In this document: positions 18,977 through 27,121 of the stretch, in pieces
Position numbering within the stretch: position 1 is the first letter of the stretch
How the letters are laid out: every line of letters begins with the position of its first letter
Assembly: GCF_001530125.1 (NCBI RefSeq)
Contig: NZ_LDUG01000003.1
Span: 1-64,000, forward strand
Length of the DNA: 64,000 nt
Direction of reading: 5' to 3'
Source of the DNA: Thiobacillus denitrificans
GTDB lineage: Bacteria > Pseudomonadota > Gammaproteobacteria > Burkholderiales > Thiobacillaceae
Notes under the pieces: model-generated
Seen by the model: only the letters and a program-made list of their open reading frames with translations
Databases searched by the model: none
What the model was told of the DNA's origin: nothing
Translations under genes and position numbers: made by a program

Positions 18977-21181
18977 TCAGGCGTGGCCGAGTTTCTGCCG
19001 GAACAGGTTCATCAGCTTGCCGAACGCCGATTCGGTGATGGATTTGCGTTCGACCAGCACCGCTTCGCCACGGCGCAGCTTGTCGGCCAGGCGGAGCTGG
19101 CTGATGGAAAAGCTGTTCATGCCGTCCTGGTCCGAGAACAGGTAGGTGTTCTTGACGCTGCTGGCCCAACCCAGCCGTGCCCAGCGGAAGGTGCCGTCGT
19201 CGTAGTGGAATTCCACCCAGTCGCCCTTGTTCAATGCGCGGGCGCGCAGGTTGAACTCATCCTCCACTTCGGGTGCGGCTTCGGATTCGGGCTCTGACGT
19301 GGCGGCCTCAGCGGCTGTCGGGGCGGGTGCCAGTTCCTCGATTGCTTCGGGCGTGATGTCGGGCAGCGGCACCGGCTGGGCATTGGGACGCACCGCGTTG
19401 GCGTGCAGGATGACCAGGGTGGCGAAGAAACGGTCGGACAGCTTTTGCGGCAGATCGATTTCTGCCACGCCTTCGCGCAGCCGTTTCAGCAATCCGGGCA
19501 GAATGCGCACCAGCATCAGGCGCGCGTCCATATCGGCCTTGGACTGCACGCTCCACACCAGTTCGCGCATGGTTTCGACATGGCTGTTGAAATGCGCGCC
19601 CTGCTCGCCTTCGTTGACGTAATCCAGGGTCAGCAGTTGCGCCCAGTCGCGCCGCAGAAATTCACGCAGGGCGTCCACCACCGGCTGCTCCTTGTTGAGC
19701 GCGCGATTGATGAAGTCGTGCACGATCACCGGCGCGAGCTCTGCGCGCTCGGACTGCTTGATCTGGGCAATGTCCTGCTGCAGGCTGGCGTCGACGATTT
19801 CTTCCAGCGTCTCTTCCAGCAGGCTGCCCATCGCTTCCAGTTCCACGGCGGCGGAATCGAATACAGTGATGTCCTTTTCGAAGCTGTCGAGCACTCGGCT
19901 GACCACTTGCGAAATGGCTTCCAGTCGCGCATTGCCTGCCTCGTTGTCGGGCAGGTGGACGGCCAGCGTGGCGATCGCATCCAGCATGCGGCGGACCGGA
20001 TGATTCGATTGTGAGAAGAAGTTGCGGTCGAGCATCGCCGCCTTCAGCACCGGAATTTGCAGGCGCGCAATTTGCGCCTTGAGATGATCCGGAATGGCGG
20101 CATCATCGAAAACCACATCGAACAGCATCGCCACCGCATCGACCAGCACCGCGTCAAGCGGACTGGCAGCCTGCATCACCGGACTTTGCTGCAGGCTGCG
20201 CAGCACGTTCTGGATGGTGGCGGCTTCCAGCAGGGGGAGTTCGAAACGACCGCCGCCGGGCAGCATCATGGCGCCCGATTTCAGCTGGCCGAGCGAGTCG
20301 AGCAGGCTGAATCCGGCCAGTCCTGCTGACGCGCCGCCCGCCCCCCCTCCCCCCGCTGCGCTGCCGCTGTGCGCCAGTTGCTCGAACAGCTTGAACATGT
20401 CGCCGCCCGTCTGCCCCTGCATGGCCGGGGCCGGACCGGCTGCCCCGGCGCTGTTGGGCGCTGTCCCTTGCGCCCGGCTTTTCGCACCGACCTTGAGGTC
20501 GGGCAGGATGCCGCGGTCGATCAGGTAACGGTTGATGGACTGGTAGATGTGCGCGAGCTCGGTGGTCAGCACCAGGTCGAACTGGTTCAACAGCACGATC
20601 CGGATGGCCTGTTCAAGCTGCATGCGGCTGATGCCATCCAGCAGCGCTTCGCACAATACACGCGGGCCGAGCGGACTGTCGTTTTCGGACAGGTCGGAGC
20701 GGCTCAGCAGATGGGCGATGCGGGCATCCAGGGCGACCAGCTCTTCGGCGCAGTTGTAACGCAGTCGTGAAGTGGCTTTATCGATCACCAGCGTGATTTC
20801 GAAATCCTGGTCGTCCAGCAGGGACAACTCGAGCAGTTCGCCGCCGGCGGGCTTTTCGCGGTTATGGGCAAAATCGTTGAAAGTTTGGCAATACGCATCC
20901 TTGCAGGCGCTCAGCAATTCATTGGCCCGTGTATTGAGGATGCCCTGGGCGCTGTAATACGAATTGCGCGTATCCAGCAACGGCGAACGATCGGCCATCG
21001 CCAGCAGGGTGTTTTCCATGGCCTCGGACTGCCTGGTCAGCACACGGGTCGTGCCCTCGATCAGCAAGTCACGGCAACCGTGCAGAATCGACAGGGCTTC
21101 GGCGGAGACCTGCGCGCGGCGTGAACGCTCAAACTGTTTGAGGTTAACTACGACTGAATTTTCTGGCATTTCGCGCTCCAT
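18977..21181 (-). CDS. DUF1631 family protein
   Basis: A 734-residue cytoplasmic protein of the DUF1631 family, whose function is not established; I recognise the family but can assign no reaction. The N-terminal half is helical and contains LLEGT-like and LDGISRMQLEQAI segments. A Gly/Ala/Ser-rich linker near residue 280 is encoded by long C tracts. The conserved middle (DAVAMLFDVVFDD, LQIPVLKAAMLD, FFSQSNHPVRRMLD) follows. The C terminus has a GDWVEFHYDDGTFRWARLGW domain. ATG 21181 has GAGGTG upstream. The mRNA leader holds a predicted c-di-GMP riboswitch, and a frameshifted paralogue lies directly upstream. Confidence 0.85.
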   Translation of the reverse strand: MEREMPENSVVVNLKQFERSRRAQVSAEALSILHGCRDLLIEGTTRVLTRQSEAMENTLLAMADRSPLLDTRNSYYSAQGILNTRANELLSACKDAYCQTFNDFAHNREKPAGGELLELSLLDDQDFEITLVIDKATSRLRYNCAEELVALDARIAHLLSRSDLSENDSPLGPRVLCEALLDGISRMQLEQAIRIVLLNQFDLVLTTELAHIYQSINRYLIDRGILPDLKVGAKSRAQGTAPNSAGAAGPAPAMQGQTGGDMFKLFEQLAHSGSAAGGGGAGGASAGLAGFSLLDSLGQLKSGAMMLPGGGRFELPLLEAATIQNVLRSLQQSPVMQAASPLDAVLVDAVAMLFDVVFDDAAIPDHLKAQIARLQIPVLKAAMLDRNFFSQSNHPVRRMLDAIATLAVHLPDNEAGNARLEAISQVVSRVLDSFEKDITVFDSAAVELEAMGSLLEETLEEIVDASLQQDIAQIKQSERAELAPVIVHDFINRALNKEQPVVDALREFLRRDWAQLLTLDYVNEGEQGAHFNSHVETMRELVWSVQSKADMDARLMLVRILPGLLKRLREGVAEIDLPQKLSDRFFATLVILHANAVRPNAQPVPLPDITPEAIEELAPAPTAAEAATSEPESEAAPEVEDEFNLRARALNKGDWVEFHYDDGTFRWARLGWASSVKNTYLFSDQDGMNSFSISQLRLADKLRRGEAVLVERKSITESAFGKLMNLFRQKLGHA

Positions 21182-21244
21182 GGGAATCACCTCGCGGTAT
21201 CGGCGGTTGGCTGACCTGGGAACGGGGTGACCTGCGCGTGACCG

Positions 21245-21352
21245 GAAGCTGCCGGCGGTCCCGCTGTCTCGGCCGCCTGCTGCGGGGACTGAGACCGGTA
21301 ACTTTGCGTCCCCGCCTCGCGGCGGGTTTGCCCTGTTCGGTGGTCGGCGATT
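21245..21352 (-). ncRNA. Cyclic di-GMP-I (GEMM-I) riboswitch
   Basis: Read on the minus strand, the leader contains ACAGGGCAAACC, a CGCC-GCGA-GGCG hairpin with a GNRA loop, then GGGACGCAAAG and ACCGG, followed by a second GC-rich hairpin region. The two conserved blocks and the GNRA-capped stem between them match the V. cholerae Vc2 aptamer at nearly every conserved base (core 21300-21336). Downstream there are about 60 bases before the DUF1631 start. The expression platform, and whether c-di-GMP turns the gene on or off, cannot be read by eye. Confidence 0.87.
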
Positions 21353-21387
21353 GTGTCTGAAAGTCGACACACAGCCGCACAATAGAT

Positions 21388-21415
21388 CTATCGGCCGGAG
21401 GTGGAGAAAACTTGA
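21388..21415 (-). promoter_or_regulatory. Candidate FliA (sigma-28) promoter
   Basis: On the minus strand, TCAAGTTT (21408-21415) is followed after 12 bases by GCCGATAG (21388-21395). The E. coli sigma-28 consensus is TAAAGTTT, 11 bases, GCCGATAA, so each half matches at 7 of 8 positions with one extra spacer base. Transcription would begin near 21378, about 25 bases before the riboswitch. Confidence 0.6.
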
Positions 21416-21433
21416 GCGTGCGAATTGAAAATA

Positions 21434-23401
21434 TCAGCCGAGGCGGGTCGACCAGTTTGCTTTCAAGCGTAGCATGGCTTTGCGGGTGAGCGACTGCTCC
21501 GGAATGCGTGCGCGGCCAGCACGTATCTCAGTCGCGAGCCGTTCGCAGCCGAGTGAAACATGGCGCCCGCCAGCGCTGTCGCAGAACAGGAGGTGGCCAT
21601 TCACCCCGACCCAGAGCACGCGCGCGGCCGTCAGGTCCTCGTAAGCCGGGTCGAAATCCACCCAGTCGCCTTCGCGCAACTGCTGTGCCTGTTGCAGGGC
21701 GGAATCATTGGCCGGAGTATCCGCAAACTGGAGAGCGAGCGACGCGATCTGCTCCCGCGAGACGCGGCGCGGCATAAATGAGTTGACCACCCTTTCACGT
21801 TGACCCAGGGCGGGACGAATCCAGCACTCCTGGGTGGCGGTGATGGCGCTGAAAAAGTCCTTCAACTGCGCAGGCTCGGCCCCTTGCGCCAGCAGCCCGC
21901 GCCGCAGCGCGGCGTTGATGGATGGAATCGATTGCAGGCGGGATTCCCGCGTGGCGTCGCCGTCCGGCGCCTGCAGACTGAGAAAAAGCTGTTGCAGGGT
22001 ATGGCAGGCCGCGCGCCAGTCAGGGCCCTCGCCGGATTCGGCCACATACAGCGAGGCCATCTGCGGCACCCAGGCCGCTTGCAGCCGCCGCAATACGGAT
22101 TCCGGGGCAGGGTAGCGTTCGGTCAGGTCATGCAGGTTTTCCAGCGCTAGCAGGGTGCCCAGTTCCTGGCGTTCGATGTGCTCCATCCGCGCCACGTCAG
22201 AAGCCAGCCGGGGATCTGGGCGCGCCGCTTCGTCGGCCAGCCAGGCGGCCAGGCTGGTGTGCGCCTGCGCAAAGGCCTCGGCGGGGGGTGCCCAGGATCG
22301 TGGTGGAGGGCGGCGCAGGCGGCCTGGATGTGCTCGAGCGCAGGGACATGCGAGGCGTCGTGCTCGGGAAAACGGCGCGAGAACTGGCCCATCAGATCAA
22401 TCAATTGGCGTGCCGGGTGCTGATCGGCGCTGAAAAAGTCGGGCGCAACCAGGGCGTCACGGAGGGCCGGGATTTGCAGGTGCGCGATTGCAGCCCTGTA
22501 ACGCGGCGATAGACCCGGGTCGTCGAGGATGAATTCAAACAGCCCGGCGACGGCATCCAGCACTGCGAGATCATGTGCATCGGTGCCGGGATGGTGCGCA
22601 CCCTGCTGCAATTGCTGCAGGATGCGCGCGGGGACGTCCGACGGCGCGCTTGTACTTTGCCGGATCGATTTCGTTCGCCTGTGTGGCTACCGGCTGGATA
22701 TGTTCCAGGATGGCCTGCCCGGCATCGCTTGGCGTGCTCCGGGGCAGAAGGGGAGCTGCGTGTGCAACAGGAAGTTCGGGGATGTCCTGCACACCCAGAA
22801 ACTGATAGAGCGCCGTGTAGGTGTGTTTCAGCGTATCGAGCAGGGGGGCGGCGGCACACTGGAGCAGGAGGGTGCCGCATGGCGAGTCGATGTCCAGCGC
22901 ATCGAGTGCGCGCGACAGCGCGCGCACGACCGGCAGCGGGCCATAGACGTTGGCATGGTCTGCTGGATCTTCCGACGCTGCCCGCCGCACCGCCTGCAAA
23001 CGGCCGAATAGCTGCAACATGTTGGCCCGCAGGACTTCGGTCAGTTGGGCAGCGGACTTTTCTTCTGCCAGTTGTCGCTTGAGCGCGTCGTCGTCCAGCA
23101 GCTGCAGTTCGGCCGGACGGCTGTCATGGCGCAGGGTAAACGCCTCGGGCCGGGCGAGGTGAAGACGGAACTGATCGACAAACGCAGTAGACAAGGCATC
23201 CGGACGGGTATTGAGCCAGTCCAGGCAAGCCTGCCCGGTGGCGATGGCCGAAGGCGTCATCTGCGCCGCAATGGCGCGCAAAACGCTGCCCTGAAGCGGG
23301 GCATGGCTGCGCTGGAAAAAATTGCCCAGCGCCTGCGTCATGCGTGCATCAGCTTCGGATAGCAGCGCAGCAGGAGTAAGGGGAGTCGATTGGGTATTCA
23401 T
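21434..23401 (-). pseudogene. DUF1631 paralogue broken by two compensating frameshifts
   Basis: Three open segments together read as one roughly 655-residue protein related to the downstream DUF1631 gene. The first (from ATG 23401) keeps frame to about 22690-22645. The middle one (ILQQLQQGAHHPGTD, then LDAVAGLFEFILDD and FFSADQHPARQLID) is in a second frame. The last (APPAEAFAQAH onward, ending REGDWVDFDP and LKANWSTRLG) returns to the first. The shift back falls in a run of six G at 22283-22288, consistent with one lost base; the earlier shift looks like one extra base. As given, translation would stop at 22571. Either the gene is dead or there are two sequence errors. Confidence 0.75.
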
Positions 23402-23479
23402 GGCCTGGTTGCAATAACGGCCATGGCGTACGAATTATTGAACTGCGGCCAGCCAGATAGCCTGTCTGCAAGCAGTGTT

Positions 23480-23553
23480 TGGAGCGGGCGAAGGGAATCG
23501 AACCCTCCTCATGAGCTTGGGAAGCTCAGGTAATGCCACTATACGACGCCCGC
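23480..23553 (-). tRNA. tRNA-Gly, anticodon CCC
   Basis: On the minus strand the cloverleaf begins GCGGGCG at 23553. It has the D arm ending TAGTGGCATTACC, anticodon stem GAGCT/AGCTC around loop TTCCCAA (anticodon CCC), and the T arm GAGGGTTCGATTCCCTT. The acceptor closes CGCCCGC-T, and CCA is encoded at 23480-23482. It lies between the divergent thiS gene and the DUF1631 paralogue. Confidence 0.95.
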
Positions 23554-23612
23554 GCGGTAGAATTCGGCATGATACTGAAACTCATGCCCATCGGATAGAA
23601 AAGAAGTGATTT

Positions 23613-23816
23613 GTGATTGAACTGGTCATCAACGGCGAAGCCCGCAGCTTTCCTGCGCCGCTTACCCTGGCTCAACTGATCGAGTTGCAGGACCTGGCGG
23701 GAAAGCGCATCGCCATCGAAAAAAATGGCGAGATCGTCCCGCGCAGCCAGCACGCCACCACTTCGCTGGCCAGCGGCGACCGCCTGGAAATCGTCGTCGC
23801 GGTCGGCGGCGGCTGA
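23613..23816 (+). CDS. thiS: Sulfur carrier protein ThiS
   Basis: Ubiquitin-fold carrier whose C-terminal Gly-Gly is thiocarboxylated to supply sulfur for the thiazole ring of thiamine. The 67-residue product starts at GTG 23613 (MIELVINGEARSF), has the LTLAQLIELQDL helix, and ends VAVGGG. It is followed by thiG after a 110-base gap carrying an inverted repeat. No THI-box riboswitch is visible upstream. Confidence 0.94.
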   Translation: MIELVINGEARSFPAPLTLAQLIELQDLAGKRIAIEKNGEIVPRSQHATTSLASGDRLEIVVAVGGG

Positions 23817-23827
23817 AGTGGGAGAGG

Positions 23828-23918
23828 GGTGAGGCGTCGGGGGTGAGGTGCCCCGCCCCGGCCTCTGCCCTTCGTTCCTCATTTCCCCGCGCCTAACCCA
23901 TCACCCTTACGCCTCACC
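23828..23918. repeat. Imperfect inverted repeat between thiS and thiG
   Basis: The left arm GGTGAGGCGTCGGGGGTGAGG (from 23828) is matched by CCCATCACCCTTACGCCTCACC (23897-23918) in reverse complement with a few mismatches, across a GC-rich loop of about 48 bases. It resembles the GGTGAGG/CCTCACC palindromes common between genes in proteobacteria, and it separates two genes that are usually tightly spaced. Confidence 0.6.
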
Positions 23919-23925
23919 TGAACTT

Positions 23926-24729
23926 ATGAACCCTCTCGTCATCGCCGGAAAATCCTATGCCTCCCGCCTGCTGGTGGGCACCGGCAAGTACCAGGACTTT
24001 GAGCAGACGCGCCTCGCGGTCGAAGCCTCGGGCGCCGAAATCATCACCGTTGCCATCCGCCGCACCAACATCGGCCAGGATGCCGGTCAGCCCAGCCTGC
24101 TCGACGCGCTGCCGCCGTCGAAATACACCTACCTACCCAACACCGCCGGCTGCTACACGGCTGACGACGCCATCCGCACCCTGCGCCTTGCGCGCGAACT
24201 GCTGGACGGTCACGCGCTGGTCAAGCTCGAAGTGCTGGGCGACGCCGAATCGCTGTATCCCAACGTGGCCGAAACGATCAGGGCCGCCGAGGTGCTGGTA
24301 AAGGACGGCTTCCAGGTGATGGTCTACACGTCGGACGACCCGATCGCCGCCAAACAGCTGGAGGACATCGGCTGTGTCGCTGTGATGCCGTTGGCGAGCC
24401 TGATCGGTTCCGGCATGGGCATTCTCAATCCGTGGAACCTGCAGATCATCATCGATCGCCTCTCGGTGCCGGTGATCGTCGACGCCGGTGTAGGCACTGC
24501 CAGCGACGCCACCATCGCGATGGAACTCGGCTGCGGCGCCGTGCTGATGAATACCGCGATCGCCGGCGCCGGCAATCCGGTGCTGATGGCCTCGGCGATG
24601 AAAAAAGCGGTGGAAGCCGGCCGCGAAGCCTTCCTCGCCGGCCGTATGCCGAAGAAGATTTATCAAGCCAGCCCCAGTTCGCCCACCAGCGGCCTCATCG
24701 CTGAAAATAAAAGCGCGGGCAGCAAATAA
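23926..24729 (+). CDS. thiG: Thiazole synthase ThiG
   Basis: Forms the thiazole phosphate of thiamine from 1-deoxy-D-xylulose 5-phosphate, dehydroglycine and ThiS thiocarboxylate. The 267-residue TIM-barrel enzyme has RLLVGTGKY, the Schiff-base Lys 100 in [22 protein letters not shown] and the phosphate-binding [21 protein letters not shown] 23926 gives the normal N terminus [15 protein letters not shown]. It lies two bases before trmB. Confidence 0.95.
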   Translation: MNPLVIAGKSYASRLLVGTGKYQDFEQTRLAVEASGAEIITVAIRRTNIGQDAGQPSLLDALPPSKYTYLPNTAGCYTADDAIRTLRLARELLDGHALVKLEVLGDAESLYPNVAETIRAAEVLVKDGFQVMVYTSDDPIAAKQLEDIGCVAVMPLASLIGSGMGILNPWNLQIIIDRLSVPVIVDAGVGTASDATIAMELGCGAVLMNTAIAGAGNPVLMASAMKKAVEAGREAFLAGRMPKKIYQASPSSPTSGLIAENKSAGSK

Positions 24730-24731
24730 GC

Positions 24732-25415
24732 ATGACGACAGACACTGGCGCGCACCCACGCATCCGTTCCTATGTGCTGCGCGCCGGGCGCGTTGGCTCC
24801 GGCCAGGCGCGTGCGCTGGCTGAAATCGGTCCGCAGTTCATGTTGCCGTACCAGCCCGCGATGCTCGATTTCGAGGCGGTGTTCGGTCGCGCCGCCCCGC
24901 GCATCCTGGAAATCGGCTTCGGCATGGGCGAAGGGCTGGCCGAGATTGCCGCCGCTCACCCGGAAAACGACTACCTCGGCGTTGAGGTTCACACGCCTGG
25001 CGTCGGCGCACTGCTGAAGCAGCTTGGCGAGCGGGGGCTCACCAATGTCCGGGTCGTCCAGCACGATGCCGTCGAGGTGCTGACTCACATGCTGGCGCCG
25101 GCCAGCCTCGCCGGCATCCACATCTTTTTCCCCGATCCCTGGCACAAGAAGCGTCACCACAAGCGCCGCCTGATCCAGCCTCCGCTGGTGAGTCTGCTGG
25201 CCAGCCGCCTGGCGCCCGGCGCCTACATCCACCTCGCCACCGACTGGCAGGACTATGCCGAGCAGATGCTGGCCGTGCTCTTCGCCGAGCCGCAGTTGCA
25301 AAACACCGTGGCGGATTACGCGCCGCGCCCCGACACCCGCCCCCTCACCAAGTTCGAGCAGCGCGGCATCCGTCTGGGCCATGGGGTGTGGGACCTGGTG
25401 TTCCGCCGGATTTAA
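24732..25415 (+). CDS. trmB: tRNA (guanine-N7-)-methyltransferase TrmB
   Basis: Methylates G46 in the tRNA variable loop using SAM. The 227-residue product has the SAM-binding [15 protein letters not shown], the next strand [30 protein letters not shown] (the conserved tRNA-binding/catalytic segment) and [11 protein letters not shown]. The N-terminal extension [14 protein letters not shown] is typical of proteobacterial TrmB. It appears to be coupled to thiG. Confidence 0.95.
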   Translation: MTTDTGAHPRIRSYVLRAGRVGSGQARALAEIGPQFMLPYQPAMLDFEAVFGRAAPRILEIGFGMGEGLAEIAAAHPENDYLGVEVHTPGVGALLKQLGERGLTNVRVVQHDAVEVLTHMLAPASLAGIHIFFPDPWHKKRHHKRRLIQPPLVSLLASRLAPGAYIHLATDWQDYAEQMLAVLFAEPQLQNTVADYAPRPDTRPLTKFEQRGIRLGHGVWDLVFRRI

Positions 25416-25448
25416 AAATCTGCGGCGCCATGCCGCTATGATGCAGGC

Positions 25449-26084
25449 ATGGACATCCTCGAACTCGTCAAGGCGGCATTCGCACTGTTTGCCATCGTCG
25501 ACCCGGTCGGCGTCATTCCGCTTTTTCTCCTCGCCACCCACGGCTACACCCTGGCGCAGAGCCGTGGAGCGGCACGCATCGCGGCGCTGACGGTGCTCGG
25601 CGTGTTGACGCTGTTCACGTTCGCCGGCGAACCCATGCTGGATTTCTTTGGCATTCGCCTCGAGGCGTTCTCGGTGGCGGGCGGCCTGCTGTTGCTATTG
25701 CTGGCACTGTCGATGGTGCAGGCGCACGTCAGCCCGCAGCGGCAGACGCAGGACGAGGCGCTGGAAGCCGAGGAAAAGGACGCGGTCGGTGTGGTGCCGC
25801 TCGGCATTCCGCTGCTGGCCGGGCCGGGCGCGATCACCCATGTCATCGTGGCAGCGGGCGCGGCGCAGGGCGATGTGCTGCACCAGGGCCTGTTGCTGAT
25901 CCCGGTGGCGCTGGTGGCCCTGTCGGTGTGGCTGGCGTTTCGTGCCGCACCGATGATTGCGCGGCGGCTCGGCAAAACCGGGATTCACGTCGTCACGCGC
26001 TTGATGGGTCTGATCATCGCGGCGATTTCGGTCGAGATGATCGCGGGCGGCCTGGGCAAGCTGTTCCCGGGTTTGCTGGCCTGA
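25449..26084 (+). CDS. MarC family integral membrane protein
   Basis: A 211-residue protein of the MarC/UPF0056 family with six predicted membrane helices, and the family signatures AIVDPVGVIPLFL near the N terminus and GIPLLAGPGAIT in the middle. The name comes from a locus once linked to multiple antibiotic resistance, but no transport substrate has been shown. It follows trmB by 33 bases. Confidence 0.88.
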   Translation: MDILELVKAAFALFAIVDPVGVIPLFLLATHGYTLAQSRGAARIAALTVLGVLTLFTFAGEPMLDFFGIRLEAFSVAGGLLLLLLALSMVQAHVSPQRQTQDEALEAEEKDAVGVVPLGIPLLAGPGAITHVIVAAGAAQGDVLHQGLLLIPVALVALSVWLAFRAAPMIARRLGKTGIHVVTRLMGLIIAAISVEMIAGGLGKLFPGLLA

Positions 26085-26211
26085 TCGGGTGCATCGTGCA
26101 CCGATAGCGCGCATTTCCGCGCAACGCACCCTTCATCGGCACGATCTATCATGTGTTCACTGCTGGCACGATTGCTGCGCCATTCAGGCATAAACCTTAA
26201 AGGAGTCAAGT

Positions 26212-27120
26212 ATGGAATTCGGTATCGTCGGACTGGGTCGCATGGGCGGCAACATGGCGCGGCGACTGGCGCGCAAGGGCGCGCAGATCGCGCTATACAA
26301 CCGCAGTTTTGATGTGACGCAAAGCCTGGCTGAAGAAACGGGCCATCTCGCCTGTGACAGCTTGCAAGCCCTGGTCGATGCACTCGCCACGCCGCGCATC
26401 GTGTGGCTGATGTTGCCTGCCGGCGACGCAACGGAAGCGACGTTGCAAGCCTTGCGGCCGATACTGGCGCCGGGTGATCTGATCGTGGATGGAGGCAATT
26501 CCTTCTATAAAGATGTGCAGCGCCGCACCGCCTGGCTGGCCGAACGCCAGATCGAGTTTTCCGATGCAGGGGTGTCCGGTGGCGTGTGGGGGCTGGAGAA
26601 CGGCTATTGCCTGATGTTTGGCGCGAGCGAAGCGGCAGCGGCCCGGCTCAGGCCTTATATGGAGAAACTCGCCCCCGCGTCGGACCGTGGCTGGCTGCAT
26701 TGCGGCTCGGTCGGCTCCGGGCATTTCGTCAAGATGGTTCATAACGGCATCGAGTACGGCATGATGCAGTCGCTGGCCGAAGGCTTCGCGCTGATGAAAA
26801 ACAAACCGGGGTTTGAGTTGAATCTCGGTGAAATTGCCGAGCTGTGGCGCCACGGCAGTGTGGTGCAATCGTGGCTGCTTGATCTGTCGGCGGATTTTCT
26901 GGCGCAGGATCAGACGCTCGAGAACATTCTGCCTTATGTCGGCGACTCCGGCGAAGGTCGCTGGACCGCGCTCGAAGCGATCGAGCAGGGCATCCCCGCG
27001 CCGGTGATGACGCTGTCCCTGATGATGCGCTTTGCCAGCCAGGGCAAGAGCGATTACGCCAATAAAATGCTGGCAAAAATGCGTCAGGGCTTCGGCGGCC
27101 ACGAAGTGAAGGAGGGCTGA
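26212..27120 (+). CDS. gnd: 6-phosphogluconate dehydrogenase, decarboxylating (short form)
   Basis: Oxidises 6-phosphogluconate to ribulose 5-phosphate with CO2 release. At 302 residues it is the short GndA/YqeC-type enzyme. It has the dinucleotide motif GLGRMGGNMA at 7-16, VDGGNSFYKD, DAGVSGGVWGLENGY, and the catalytic Lys in HFVKMVHNGIEYGMMQ. AGGAG precedes the start. It leads a gnd-zwf-pgl operon encoding the complete oxidative branch of the pentose phosphate pathway. Confidence 0.94.
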   Translation: MEFGIVGLGRMGGNMARRLARKGAQIALYNRSFDVTQSLAEETGHLACDSLQALVDALATPRIVWLMLPAGDATEATLQALRPILAPGDLIVDGGNSFYKDVQRRTAWLAERQIEFSDAGVSGGVWGLENGYCLMFGASEAAAARLRPYMEKLAPASDRGWLHCGSVGSGHFVKMVHNGIEYGMMQSLAEGFALMKNKPGFELNLGEIAELWRHGSVVQSWLLDLSADFLAQDQTLENILPYVGDSGEGRWTALEAIEQGIPAPVMTLSLMMRFASQGKSDYANKMLAKMRQGFGGHEVKEG

Positions 27121-27121
27121 G

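Noticed and set aside
22283-22690. Programmed frameshifting in the DUF1631 paralogue
   Set aside because: Two opposite shifts 350-400 bases apart, one at a plain C run without slippery-heptamer or structure evidence, fit indels better than recoding.
23554-23612. THI-box (TPP) riboswitch before thiS
   Set aside because: The gap between tRNA-Gly and thiS is only about 60 bases and lacks the CTGAGA and related conserved blocks.
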